Origin: Scytalidium lignicola
Lineage: Eukaryota; Ascomycota; Leotiomycetes
Length of the DNA: 35,574 nucleotides
Direction: 5' to 3'
Assembly: GCA_002812745.2 (NCBI GenBank)
Contig: NCSJ02000408.1
Span: forward strand, 1 to 35,574
Shown here piece by piece: positions 21,529 through 34,039 of this stretch. The notes beneath the pieces were generated by a model. The model worked only from the letters and a program-made list of their open reading frames with translations, was not told the DNA's origin and made no database searches. Within the stretch, counting starts at the first letter, position 1. Each line of letters begins with the position of its first letter. Position numbers and translations under genes: made by a program.

Positions 21529-22359
21529 ATTCAAGTACAAGATAAAGAGGTTATAAAACGATAGTTTCTGAAATATATCAATTTACAACTGGAAAATAAG
21601 GTCTGGAAAGAGAATATTTACAATATGAATAAAATAAGCTTTAAGATTGATGTTATAAAAGGAGAATAAGTTATTATACTAGTAAAGATTAAAGAAGTAT
21701 TAAAGATTAATATATTTGAATAATACTTTACTTTACTAATAAATTATTAACTTTATGAAGGTACCTTTTAAAATCATAAGTCTCTTATAATTATAGAATA
21801 TATAACCACTGATAGAAGTACTCTTATTCTACTAGTTATCCTTATAAAAAACATATAGATTATGAAGAATTAAGTTTAGAAGAACTTCCTTAGAGATATA
21901 CTTATACTTCTTACTCCTTTAAGTTATACTAATAATAAAATTAGAATTCATTAACTTTAATATTTCATTTAATTCTCAAGAGTAAAGAAAGGAGTTTTTG
22001 ATTTAAAAAGTTAAAAATATATTAATTCTAATATAAACTAGCTTATTAAAATAAAACTTCTTCTTTTAGATAGTTNTGAATTTTATATAATTAAGTCAAT
22101 TATACTCTTTTTGTTATGCTTAACAGATATAGATTAATTAAGTATATATTTCAATAACCTTATGAACTTACTTGTTATCTTATAAGGAAGTATTTTAGTT
22201 ATATAACAATTTGGTTATAACTTTTTATTTTAAGATATATCTTTACATACTCTTGTTTTTAATTCACTGAAGGAAAACTCTTGTTTCTTGATTAATGTAA
22301 AATTATAACGTTTACATTAACATTTTAGCTACTTATCAGTAGTTAGATTATAATGTATA

Positions 22360-24960
22360 TTAGACTATGTAAACTATAATATTAATAAGGATATATTAGA
22401 ATATCTTACTAAGTTTTATACTTATTATTAATGTTATAATAAGTTGTTAAGAAGATTTAGATTTAACTTATAAGACAATGTTAACTTTAATTACTTTATT
22501 ATTATTAATGTCTTTTATATTAATAACAAACTTGTATTTTATATTATCAATAAAGGAATATACTATTAAGTTAATAGATAACTTTAGAATATTAATACAA
22601 AGTATACTTAAGATGCTTTATAAGCTTGTTAGATTAATACTTACTTAGGACTTTTAAACTAGATTATAATTAATGTTAGAAAGAACTTTGTTAATAAGGA
22701 GTTTTAGCAAAGTATTATAATTATAAAGATAACCTTGAAAGTAGTTTTAATAAAAGCTTATAACTTAATTAGTTATATTGAATAATATTATACACTTGTA
22801 TAATATGCTTATTAGATAATTATAATTGAAATTTACAATCTTGATAAAGATATAACTTTATAGATAATGTTCAAGGTTGTTAATAATTTAATAAGACTTA
22901 ACAAACTTGTTTTTATATTACTAGTTTACAATGTTTACTTATATATGTTAGAATTCAACACCTTAACCTTAACTATAAACTAAAGAGTTATAATAATTAA
23001 GAAGATTATAAAGGAAATTAGTAAAATCAAAGCAAAACAACAAGTATAAGACATGATCAACATGTATAATAACCTTGATATAAGTATTATTCATAACTTA
23101 CTACTGAATTTAGATGTTCTCATATAAAGAACAAGAAACATAAACTAAAACAAAAGTTAAGAAAGGTTATATAAGCTTGTAAGTATAAACAAAGAAATAT
23201 GCATATTAACATTATTACATAAGAATATATTATTCAGGTTAACGGTTATAAAACCATACCTTACACTTACAGAAGGAATCAATAGAATTGAGTTATTAGA
23301 ATTAAAGCTAAGAATTACAACTACTGAAGAGTATTAAGAAAAGCTTAACAAGTTGACTATAATTATTGCTTTACTATTAATGCTACTTGTAAAACAAAGA
23401 TGTAGAAGACCTTGCAAATACCCTGAAATCATTGTTTTCTTGTAAGACAAGGAATCAGAACCTCAATTTACAGCCTTATATCAAGCTGAAATATTAAGAT
23501 TACTTGAAAAGAGTATTTTCAAAACTGTAAACTCTTAAGATATGCTTAATAATATATATATATTCAACATTAAGTTTGTAAATAAAATTAAAAACAAAGG
23601 AACTAAAAAAGCTTTTAAAAAGTTATACCTTGTAGTACAAACTTATAAAAACAACAAGAAGAAGCTTGTTTTAACCTAATTGCTTATTATTTAACATGTT
23701 AACTAGTATATTATTCTTTATATCATTATTATAAAGTATAAAAACATGAGTTTGTACTTATAAGACATTTCACAAGTATACATACAGTCTACTACCTTGT
23801 TAAATCAAGATTTCTATGTATAACTACCTTTAAAGCTTATAGAACAACTTAGTCTTTGTAAAGGTTCAATTCTACAAGTTATAAAATTACTTTACAAAGT
23901 CTTTAAAGTTAAAAACTATTAGTTTTAAACTTATTACTCTTATCATGTTAAAATGCTTATCATGAAATTGTTAACATATAACCCTTGTTTACTGTATAAT
24001 ACTAAACTTTTTAATGTTGTAAGGCTTTAAACTAATAATACCTTGTTTGTTAAAAACATTTAATTTGTTAAACTTGAGCAAGAACAATTAAAAAANGGCT
24101 AACTTCTTAGTAAAAGAACATAAAACATTGATTACTAACAAAGGAATCAAGTTTAATGATAGTATTATACAACTGAATGATATTAGAATTTTACTTACTT
24201 AAGAGTATTAATATACTAATCTACAGCTTGTAACTAGGAAATTAGTTATTATAACAAGCTCATAAGGAATTATATGTTAAAACCTTATTACTAAGAAGCA
24301 ATATATTGTATAATATGCTTAAAGAGTATATATAACTTTAATTTACTAATTAGAAGTATTATATAACTTATTAATAGTTGTTTAAGCCATTAATCTTAGC
24401 TAAGAAGATATGAAATCACTGAATAAACGTTTATAATAGTAGATTTAAAATATTACCAAGGGAATATAATTTATCAAGCTTGATAAGGAGATGTTATAAC
24501 TATTAATCTTTATAAATGTTTNATTTGCAAATAATAAAGACTTATCATTATAAATTAGTTATATTATAATATTTATAAACTGTAAAGGAAATGCAAATAT
24601 ATTATACTAAACATTAATTAAGTATAAAAGAGTTATATATAACATTTTAATTTNAAATTATATAGAATAACTTATAGATTTAATATAAGAATCATAATTA
24701 AGTTAATTATTAAAAGAATTCTTAAAATCAACTTCTTATTAGTTATATATATAAATTCAAGGTTATTATATAATTACTTTGTTAAGTTAAGAATTATACA
24801 AGAAAAGTAATTCATAATTAACATAATATACCTTTGTCAAGTATATAAATAATATTAAATTACTAAGATATAATAAATTAAAAGAAAACTATTTAACATT
24901 TTAAAACAATTGTTAATGTTAAGAACGTTATATATAGTAGAATAGTTATTAACAAATAAC
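22360..24960 (+). pseudogene. Ty1/copia pol relic (integrase, RT, RNase H)
   Basis: Heavily RIP-mutated. Integrase is readable at about 22,400-23,060 (RRFRFNL, YLGLPD-like, LNKLVFTLLVYNVY). RT runs about 23,560-24,300, with FNIKFVNKIKNKGT, LYLQDISQVYIQSTT, NQDFYVQLPLKLIEQL and TNNTLF where the copia (Q)TDDTLF site belongs. RNase H lies at about 24,470-24,900 (FANNKDLSLQISYII). Order integrase before RT is diagnostic for Ty1/copia. The 5' gag part is missing; the relic begins where the Fot1-like element ends. Stops throughout; no product expected. Confidence 0.8.
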
Positions 24961-24971
24961 CATTAATATTA

Positions 24972-25155
24972 TTGTTAGTAAAATAGTAGTTATGTACACA
25001 TGATATTCACATACTCTTGTAAGTTAGTCTTGATTAAGTAGTAAGAACAAGTAAAGTTCTTATAACTTTGCTCTTTTACCTTTAATTATACAATAACCAT
25101 AGAATAGCACAACAAGTATATTATGTATAATTGTATATTATACTTTATATTACAA
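24972..25155 (+). repeat. Possible copia 3' LTR
   Basis: It follows the RNase H relic, begins TGTTAGT and may end at ATTACA, in the right place and with TG...CA-like ends. No second copy was identified in the window, so this is tentative. Confidence 0.3.
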
Positions 25156-25560
25156 GTGAACTAACATTAATCAGTTTGTATATACAAATTAAGAGATTAT
25201 CATTTAATTAGTTAAACATTAAGTAGTTTACTTTTAAAGTTAAATCTGAGGAGATTATAACTTCTGTTCAGTTAAACATTTAACAGTTTACTTACAAAGT
25301 TGAAATCCATTTAATCAAAGGGGAAAACAATTATTTATCAACTTATAATTTGATTAGTTGAACATTTAGTAATTTACTTTTATAATTGTTATTGTTAAAC
25401 TTATTTTTATTAAAAATAATACATTTAATTAGACATTAAGTAATTTACTTACAAAGTTGTATAATTAATTAATTAACTAATTTTATTTGAAAAACTACTC
25501 TTTTACAACTTATTTTCATTAATTTCTATTCAAAAACCACTTATATTCTTTATTACTCTT
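25155..25560 (+). repeat. Long repeat, first copy, with internal units
   Basis: Shares extended AT-biased similarity with 27,160-27,480, starting AACATTAATCAGTTTG and containing ATTAAGAGATTATCATTTAA. Inside are about four copies of a unit starting GTTAAACATT and leading to TTTACTT (from 25,211, 25,271, 25,357 and 25,430). It may be an LTR or untranslated leader of a retroelement whose gag relic lies between the two copies. Confidence 0.55.
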
Positions 25561-25799
25561 CTTATAAACTAGAAACAACATGTTAAAACCATAATCTTTT
25601 ATTTTACTTTTATTTTCATCATAGAATTACAAGCTTTTACAAGTATACAAAAGAATTTAAGAGCTTACAAAACTATAACAATCAAGAAGACCAAGAAGTT
25701 ATTATACTCTTAAAGACATTTATTTAAGCCCTTAAGATTATAAAGTTTATTATCTATAAGTAAATACTCTTTATACTTAAGTATAATCAACTTTACTTT

Positions 25800-27090
25800 T
25801 CAATTACTTAAGCATCTTATGCTAATATTAATAGACAATAACATAAAGCTTAAGAATAACAAAAAACATAATAAAAACAAAAGATATAAAGGAGAATACA
25901 AAGGAAAACAAGTTAGAAATTATTATAAGAATAACAAAGAGTATTATAAGAGTGAATTAAACAGCATTAATCAAGAAATAAGAATAAGGAATAGACTTTA
26001 AGGATGTTATTATAAAGGATATATAAGAATACTTAACTATTAAGGTTTATAAGTATTATCTTGACAAAATTAATAATGTAAACTTATAAGACTTATTCTA
26101 AAAGGACTTTAAGAACTTTATAATTAATATTTTCAAGGTTATTACTTAAAAAGAGATATAAAGCTTATAGAATTACTTTTACTATAATAATATATATATA
26201 ATACACAATATTAAGAGTATTATAATTGTTCAGACTTTTATGAACATCATATAAGAGAAAGAATAATACTTATAAAGTGAAGAAGACTTTTAACATACTT
26301 CTTAAGACTTCTAAAAAGGATTATTACCTTTATAATTATTATACTTCTTATAATTACTTACCTTATAAATGCTTAAATTAATCTTAAAGTTCTTAGTTCA
26401 ATATACACAAGTTAAGAATCAAGTACTTTTCTAATCCTTATAACCTTTTAAAATGATTATTAACAGTTTTACAAGTTATAACAAGATTATAATTCTTATT
26501 ATAAGCTTAACTTATTACTATTACCTTTAACTTAGCTTATGTATATAAAACAAGTCTTTAATATCATCAAGATGTATATAGAAGACTAGAAGTATAATAA
26601 AACAACTAATAATTTCAAATACAAATTGATAATCTTTAAGAGTTATTACAAACAAGTAGAATTATTAAAGGAATTTTATATCAAAGTATTCCTTATTATG
26701 TTAACAAGGTTAACAAAAGACTATTTTATTACTAACAACCTTGTTAAATGTATATTCAAAGAAGTATACACTTATTTATATAACTTTTACAAAGGACTTA
26801 CATATTATCATCAAATCTATACTAAATGAGAAGACATAACGTTAACCTTGATTATAATTGTAAATCCTAAGAAAACAATACTTAAGAATATATAATTAAT
26901 TATTAATAAGCTTCAAGAGCTTCAATATAACCTCTAGTCAGCTTATAGAATAATTAATATTCTTTACAAGAAGTTGATTATTACTTATTAAGAATCTCTA
27001 GTATGTAGATATGCTATTTTAAACTTATTAAGAGACTTAGGATAATTTATCAACAAACTTTACTTGTCTATTATATTATACAAAAAGGAA
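25800..27090 (+). pseudogene. Ty1/copia gag relic
   Basis: The clearest part is 26,620-27,090. It reads SYYKQVELLKEFYIKVF, LTRLTKDYFITNN, then after several stops RYAI, RDLGQFINKL and an YKKEKE tail. This is the pattern of gag-like proteins of fungal copia elements. The upstream open frame (25,819-26,001) is Lys/Asn/Tyr-rich and may be the N-terminal part. No integrase or RT follows; the second long repeat begins about 70 bp later. It is therefore a separate, internally deleted copy, not the missing gag of the pol relic to its left. Confidence 0.6.
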
Positions 27091-27159
27091 AAAGAATAAG
27101 AACATTATAATNAAAACCTACTTTACAAACTATCATTATTATACTAATCATAAAATAAA

Positions 27160-27480
27160 TTAACATTAATCAATTTATATATATAAATTAAAAGATTATC
27201 ATTTAATTAGTAAAACATTTAATAANTTTTCNTTTTAAAATTAAATTTTAAAAGATTATAACTTGATTAATAAAATATTTAACAATTTTTTTTATAANTT
27301 ATTATTGTTGAATTTAATTTTGATTAAAAATAATATATTTAATTAAATATTAAATAGTTTACTTATAAAGTTATATAATTAGTTAATTAATTAATTTTAT
27401 TCGGAAAAANTACTTTTTTTATTTTTTTATTTTTATTAATTTTAAGTTAAAAACTATTATTTTTTTTTATTACNTTTTAT
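27160..27480 (+). repeat. Long repeat, second copy
   Basis: A diverged direct repeat of 25,155-25,560, more AT-shifted, with several undetermined bases next to A/T runs. Together the copies bracket the gag relic like LTRs of a deleted element. Confidence 0.55.
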
Positions 27481-27914
27481 TTTAAATGTTGTAATATTTT
27501 ATGTATTACCTTAGATATTACTTTTTTTATTATATATGACTTTTATTTTAAGTAGTCTTATTAATTAACTCTTTTACATGTATATAGTTACTATTTTACA
27601 ATATTATAATATACAAAGTAACCTTATATTATGTATATACTTTTACATGTTTTAATTTAACAAGTTATACATTCTAGTAATAATGTAATTAAGCTAACTC
27701 TTCTTTTGTGTTGATTGTGTTGATTAACACTTTTTTTTGTCTCTGTTTACTCATATTTATATATTTAGTTATTACCTTTAGCATAACTGATAATTCTGGA
27801 ATTGTAATTCTTTTAAAGGATTAAAGACTTAAGGGTTTAAAGAATTACAACCTTTAAAGCTCTTATCTTATAGTATTACTCTATTTTAAAGGTCTTGAAG
27901 ATTACATTAATAAT
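27481..27914. other. AT-rich spacer, nothing recognised
   Basis: No coding motif, terminal repeat or RNA gene was recognised between the gag relic region and the gypsy LTR. Confidence 0.5.
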
Positions 27915-28158
27915 TGTTAGAGCCCGGATCACAGAGCCTAGGAAGTGCACATGGTGTGCTAAGCATGTGAATAGAGTATTAAGATAGGGGCTCACTTCGA
28001 GAGTGCACAGGACCTGATGTATATAAGGGTAACCTAAGCAGCTATTATGATTTGGATTCTTCAGGAATTAGTTTGGAGAATAGAACAAGCTTAATTGTTG
28101 GTGTTACTGCCTTCTCGATTATGATTTATTATCTCCACCCCGGACTTAGTCTATAACA
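27915..28158 (+). repeat. Gypsy 5' LTR
   Basis: A 244-bp segment starting TGTTAGAGCC and ending CTATAACA, i.e. TGTTA...TAACA ends. It has TATATAAG at about 28,020-28,027 in the expected promoter position. A TGG-starting sequence (TGGGTGATAATCCG, from 28,176) lies 17 bp beyond the end and could be part of a primer-binding region, although primer sites usually lie closer. Confidence 0.7.
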
Positions 28159-28189
28159 TTCTAATTCTTCTTATTTGGGTGATAATCCG

Positions 28190-29560
28190 TTACAATCAGA
28201 GGATGGTGACAAGTTAGTCAAGCTGTTTGACAACATCCCTTAAGACTGCTGAAGGGCAGAGAACAACGAGAAGGGCCAACGCTAGGCTTAGTCAGAACAA
28301 AGGCACTGTGATAGTGACAAGCTTAAGAATTATACATGCAGAAGTTACATCTATACTATTAAGTGATTTGGTCGAAGAATTGATTGAAGAAGAGTAATAA
28401 GCAAAGGAATTGAAAATTCCTAAAGATGATCTACTACTTCCTCAGAATAAGCTGCTCAAGCAGCAAATGCATTGTATCGAAGCTCTTTGACAGGAAAACA
28501 CTGAACTAGAGTATGCAAGTGAACAGAGGGATGAAGTGCAAAAACAGATAAAAGAGCTAGACTTAGAGATTAAGGCATTACAACAAAGAAAGAAAAGACT
28601 ATTCTAATATAATAATATACTTATAAGGACGTTGATTCCATTATAAGGAAGCTTTTTAGTAGAGATATGAATCTTACTATAAGAAGGTTCCTTAATAAGG
28701 AATGTACTATTAGAATTAGTATTATAATAACTTATAATCTAGAGTATAAAGTACAAGTATATACTTCTACTAAAGTAGTTCATAGGGAAAACAATGNAAA
28801 AAGTATAATGACTTTGTATACAAATATGAATTTGAATTTGCTGAATTCCTGGAATTATACAAGAGGAATAGTACTAAGATCTTTTATACTATGTTGTATC
28901 TTGACAACATCTTGAAGGCAAAATGGTAATAAGTATAGAAGGCAAAATCAGCAAACATTATTATATAAGAAGGATTCAAGGGGATCTTATTATCTTCACT
29001 AGAAGATGAAGGTAATAAAAGGATCAAGGTTTGAGATTAATATAACCAGGCTTAGTAATAGCCAAGTTAGTCAATCTAGTCTTTTATAAAGTATCTTAAC
29101 AACCTTAAGGTATAACTCTTTAACATAAGTAACAAGGAAAGACAAAATATGTTACTAGTAAAAATAACACTTAAGCTAAGAGTAAAAATTATGAATTATA
29201 ATGTCTTGTTAACAACATATAATAAAATGGTTATGTTAACAGAATGCTTACAACTTAATAAGGTAAATTAAGGATAAAAGATCAAACATGATAACATTAC
29301 TACAAACTTTTAAAAACCTTAGTATAACAAGTCAAAGGAAAAATAACAAAGTAAGTTATCTAAGTAGAACTTAAATATCTTATATCAAGACTGAACAGAA
29401 TTAACATATACAATGCTATTAATTAACATCAACACTATAAAGCTTAGAAACTTTAATAAAGTCAAATGTTATAATTATAAGAAGTTAAGGTATTATACTA
29501 AAGATTATTATAATGCTCATAATAACAAGATCTAGTATTATAACTATAGTTAACCAGGTT
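28190..29560 (+). pseudogene. Gypsy gag relic with coiled coil and zinc knuckle
   Basis: A Glu/Lys/Gln-rich coiled coil is readable at about 28,380-28,610 (NTELEYASEQRDEVQKQIK). A CCHC zinc knuckle relic lies at 29,467-29,508: CYNYKKLRYYTKDYY, where the second Cys, the Gly-His and the last Cys have become Tyr or Arg, as expected from G-to-A and C-to-T changes. Several stops interrupt the frame. Confidence 0.65.
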
Positions 29561-29979
29561 ATACCTTACTAAACTACCTTAATAATCAGAATTAGAACTC
29601 TAACTAACCTTTTAATAAAAATATACTTATAACAAACTAAGGAAATGCTAATATCTAAAGAAGCTTGTAGCTTTAGCCTCATTGGACAATAGAAGGAAGA
29701 GGCTTTTTACAACATTCTAACAAATACTTAGAATTCTCTTTACCCTTGCATCTTTAAAAGAAGTAACAATAAGAGTAAATAACAAGGTTTATTACATTAT
29801 AAAGAAATCAAGACAATTGTATATAGTAATCCCTTTTGAGGTCTAAGATAAACAAGGGAAATAAAGAACAAAGTAAGCTTTGATTAATAGTAAAGTAAAG
29901 CAAAATATAATCTCCTCAGCTTTAGTACAAGAGTATAAATAGAATAACAACAGTAAAAAGAAGTCAAGACTCTAGACAG

Positions 29980-32900
29980 TCAATAAGACAAACATTTATG
30001 TTTATAAATCTTATACTATACTAATCAAGGCTAAAGATATAAATAAGAAAGCTTATATTCTGAAGTATTAGTTTATATCAACTGTTATTGATAAATATAC
30101 TATTATCCTAGGATATCCATAACTCAATAACATAAACCTGGATATACAATAGTAGAAGAGGGAATAAAAGTATTACCTTAAGATTAAGAATTACATTATT
30201 TACTTTGTAAAACAGTTTGTAAAGTTATTAAAAAAAAGAAAAAGATACTCCTTTATTCAGAGTCTTCTTTGAACATATATCAGATCATGTACATATTAAG
30301 GTAATACAAATCAACAACTTGTTAAACTCTGAACAACAATAGGTTAACATAGTCTTAGAGTAATACTAGGACTTTACAAATATGTTTGACAAGAAAGAGG
30401 CAACTAAGGTACTTAGAATTAACAGTTTACACTATGTTATTAAGCTTGTTAACAATGTAACACTATTATAGAAACCTGTTTATCCATTAGCNAAAAAAGG
30501 AAATGGAGACGTTAAAAGAGTATATTCACAACTTGTTAGAGAAGGAGTAGATCTAGTAATCTACTAGTCTAGTAAGTATACTAATATTATTTGTCCTTAA
30601 GAAGGATAATAAGCTTTGACTTTATATTAACTACAAAAGTCTTAATAAGGTTATTATCAAAGATCAGATACCTTTACTATTAATTTCAAAAACCCTAGAC
30701 TAATTAGGAAAAGCAATAATATATACTAAGTTGGATTTGAAAGATACTTATTATTGAATTTGGATTTAGAAAAGTAATAAGTAAAAGATAGTTTTCTGCA
30801 TATGATATAGTTATTATAAATATTATGTTATGTTATTTGGGCTGTATAATGTACTAACAATGTTTTAACAGTATATTAATGAAGTGTTGACTAGACTAGT
30901 AGATGTCATTTGTATAATTTATCTAGATGACATCTTAATCTTCTCCAAAACCAAAGAGGAGTATATAAAGTATATTTGACAAGTACTTGAATACTTGAGG
31001 TAATATCATTTATATATGAATATATCTAAGTATAATTTTCATACTAGGAAAGTAGAGTTTTTAGGGTATATTATATCTCTTAACAATATGTTAATGAAGA
31101 AGAACTAGATTGTCACCATTTAAGATTAGCTAATCCTTACCTCTTTTAAAGATATTTAGGTTTTTCTAGGATTTGCTAATTTCTACAAAAGGTTTATTAA
31201 ACATTATTCAAAAATAATAACTCTTTTATCAGATCTTCTAAAAGGAATAGAAAAGAGGTGAAAAGTTAGTACATTTGAACTTGGAGAGTTAATGTTATAA
31301 GTGTTCAACAAGTTTAAAGAGGCTTTTATTATAATACTTATTCTTATACATTATACTTTAAGACTGCTTATAATACTAAAGACAAATGTATTTGGATTTA
31401 TCATAAGTATTGTTTTATCCTAACTAATCACTGAAGGGGACTAGTTAAACTAATGTCTTATCACCTTCTACTCGAAGAAGTTAGATCTTACATAACAAGT
31501 ATATAATACTCTTGACCAGGAGATACTTATTATAATGTAAGTATTAGAATAATAAAGGTATTACTTAACTTATACCTTATTAACAATGGTTATTAAGACA
31601 GATTATAATAATCTTAAACATTTTATAAACAAGGAGAAACCAAATAAAAGGTAAGTATATTAGATTTAAAAGTTAGTTGAATATAACTTTAAGATAAAGT
31701 ATAGAATAGACAAGATTAACCTTGCTAATAATCTGTTAAGATAACTAGACCATAAACTTAAGTCTAATAAAGTTATAAGAGATTTAATGCTAATGTTAAG
31801 AAAGAAGATGTAAAACATATTTTACATTAGAGTTAAGAAAGCATCTTGACAGAAAATTAAGATATTAACTGATGATATTACAAAGAGAAGAAATGCTTAA
31901 AGAGGCAACACCTAAAGGGGTAGTTTCCAGACTAAGCATCCTAGGCTTGGTTACTAGCCAGAGCTTGTATACATACAAGCAGTTACAGATTTAGCAAGAT
32001 ATCATCATAAGGTTATAATAAGCAATATAACTTATAAACTTAAGCTTGTTACTAAGACTAATAATTGTAAACACCTTGTCTTACAAGTATATACTTGTTT
32101 GATAAGCATGCTTAAAATAATAAATAGTTCTCTTACTAAGTTGATAATTGACTTAATATATAACTTACAACAGAAGGATACCTTTGTTTAAGGACAATGT
32201 TAACAGTTGATTCAGAAGAAGAGAACTGCTAGAGTTGTTAAGAAGAAACCTTAATATTATAAGAGTAATAATTCTCAAGGTAAGTTAACCCCTGAGAATA
32301 AAGGCCTTATACGAAGGTATAAGGAGCAAAGCTTTAAGAGAACTTATATTGAGATAACATAATCAGAATAAGATCATAAAGAAGAGCTTATAACCACAAA
32401 ATATAATGACTAAGATATTGAAGAAGAAACTATCAATATAAATAAAAGATTAAGTAAAGTTGAAGAGTTATAACATAATAAGGGAAATCACAAGAAAGAA
32501 TCCACAACCTCAAAGTATAATGACCAGAATATTAAAAGAGAAACCTTAGATTTACATAAGGAGTTAAAAGTAGTCAAAGAATAATTGTGAAGAATAAACT
32601 ACACAAGTCTCCTCTGATATTAAGGCAAAATATATATCCTAGACAATGACATAATAAGGATAGAGATATTGATTATAAATTATGATAACCTTATAACAAA
32701 GCATTTTAAAATCTCAAAAACATTAGAATTGATTTAATGAAAGTATTTTTGGCTAAGCTTAAGAAGAGATATAAAGTACTAAGTATATACTTATACTATT
32801 TGTTAAAGAACAAAGGTAAAGCAACATACATTATATAGAATATTAATACTATTGCCTTACTTAGAATAATTATAAACAAAGATTTTAATAGACTTCATCA

Positions 32901-33920
32901 TAAATTTACTTCTAAGTAAATAAAGTAATACAATATACAATTTATATTTAATTATCATCAACAAGTATACATAAATAACATAATACATTCTTTATAAGAA
33001 GACAATTACAATATTAGAATTAACAAAGTTATTTCTATAGTATATTATCAAAGATTTTAATACCTTGAAAAGCATAGTCTTAAACTGAGGACCTTAATTT
33101 ACTAACAAGTTCTAAGCCTTTTTATATTTCTACTTACAAGTGTAAAAATACTTATCAACAATGTTTTACCCTTAAAGTAATGAATAAACAAAAGTCTAGA
33201 ATTAAACATTAAAATATTATTTACAAATGTTTTGTTTATATAAACAAGACAACTGAGTATCAAAGTTAACTCTTGTAGAATTCACATATAATAATAGTAT
33301 TTATAGTATTATTAGTATAACTCCCTTTTGTAATATGTATAATTACAACCTTAAGATCTAAGTCAATGTCAAGGATAACATTATAAAGGGAAGAGCAATT
33401 GTTGTACAAGAAAGAATAGAAATATTGTNAAAAAGAAAGAGAAATAATGATAAAGTGATAATAAGAAGTTATAAAAGTATAAAAGAAGTATTATAACAAA
33501 AAAACNAAAAGCTAATAACATTCAAGATAAGTGATTTTGTAATAATATCCATAAAGAATCTACAATAGTAAAGACTTAACAAGAAGTTATTAGATTAATA
33601 TCTAAGACTACTAGAAGTAGTTTAGGTTATAAGTAATAGCCTTGTATATAAACTGAAGTTACCCCTTAAAATGAGAGTATACTTAATCTTCTACATATCC
33701 TTCCTTAAATTATATTATTACAAATCTAACATAATGTTAGAGTTCTTAAAAGGAAAGGCTGTTAATAGTNAAAAACAAGTAAGAAGTCAAAGTTATCCTA
33801 GATCATAAAGTCAAGAAGAATAAAACTTAGTAATATTTTATAAGGTAAAAAGAATTCTCATTAGCAGAAAATACTTAAGAGTTGTTGAAGTACTTATAAA
33901 ACATTATGAAGAAGCTTGAA
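29980..33920 (+). pseudogene. Gypsy pol relic: PR-RT-RNaseH-IN-chromodomain
   Basis: The protease end is marked by ILGYPxLNNIN near 30,105-30,140. RT: INYKSLNKVIIKDQIPL, IYTKLDLKDTYYQI, and an intact YLDDILIFS at 30,920-30,946, then VEFLGYI and FKDIQVFLGFANFYKRFI. RNase H is about 31,310-31,650 (FGFIISIVLS, FYSKKLDL). Integrase core near 33,080-33,300: GPxFTNKF, VEFTYNNS. A LVYKLKLPLKMRVYLIF block (about 33,640-33,700) is the GPY/F-side module, and a chromodomain relic follows at 33,790-33,900 (ILDHKVKKNK, SLAENT). Numerous TAA/TAG codons make it inactive, but the RT active site has escaped mutation. Confidence 0.85.
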
Positions 33921-34039
33921 GAGTATAAAAAACAATATAAACAATTACTTATAGAAGAAACAACCTCCTCAAAATCAACACAGTAGAAAGTTATGAGGAA
34001 AAGAGATAAGAAGTAAAAAAGGTTGAATTAAGACTAAAG

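Larger units (their letters stand above)
20928..22200 (+). mobile_element. Fot1/pogo-like Tc1-mariner element, 3' part eroded
   Basis: The left end probably starts just after a TA at 20,928-20,929 with GTTGGTGGGCGCTCGG. It contains a hairpin (CCAACCACC, TAGG loop, GGTGGTTGG; 20,966-20,987) and two tandem copies of AAAAAAGCTCGTCACCT (20,990-21,006 and 21,008-21,024). The transposase starts at 21,115 and can be followed beyond its first stop. NMNKISFKIDV (near 21,630) stands where family members have NMDETGF, with the catalytic Asp as Asn. EYITTDRSTL follows near 21,800, and a decayed block before a lost terminal Asp motif lies near 22,100. The right TIR was not found, so the 3' boundary is approximate. 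Confidence 0.7.
27915..34020 (+). mobile_element. Ty3/gypsy chromovirus, 3' LTR not found
   Basis: The element starts with a 5' LTR and reads rightwards through gag, protease, RT, RNase H, integrase and chromodomain, the gypsy order. RT before integrase and a chromodomain at the end place it among fungal chromoviruses. The LTR and the next 450 bp have near-normal composition while the rest is strongly AT-mutated. No matching 3' LTR appears before the next element begins near 34,040, so the right end is truncated or replaced. Confidence 0.85.
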
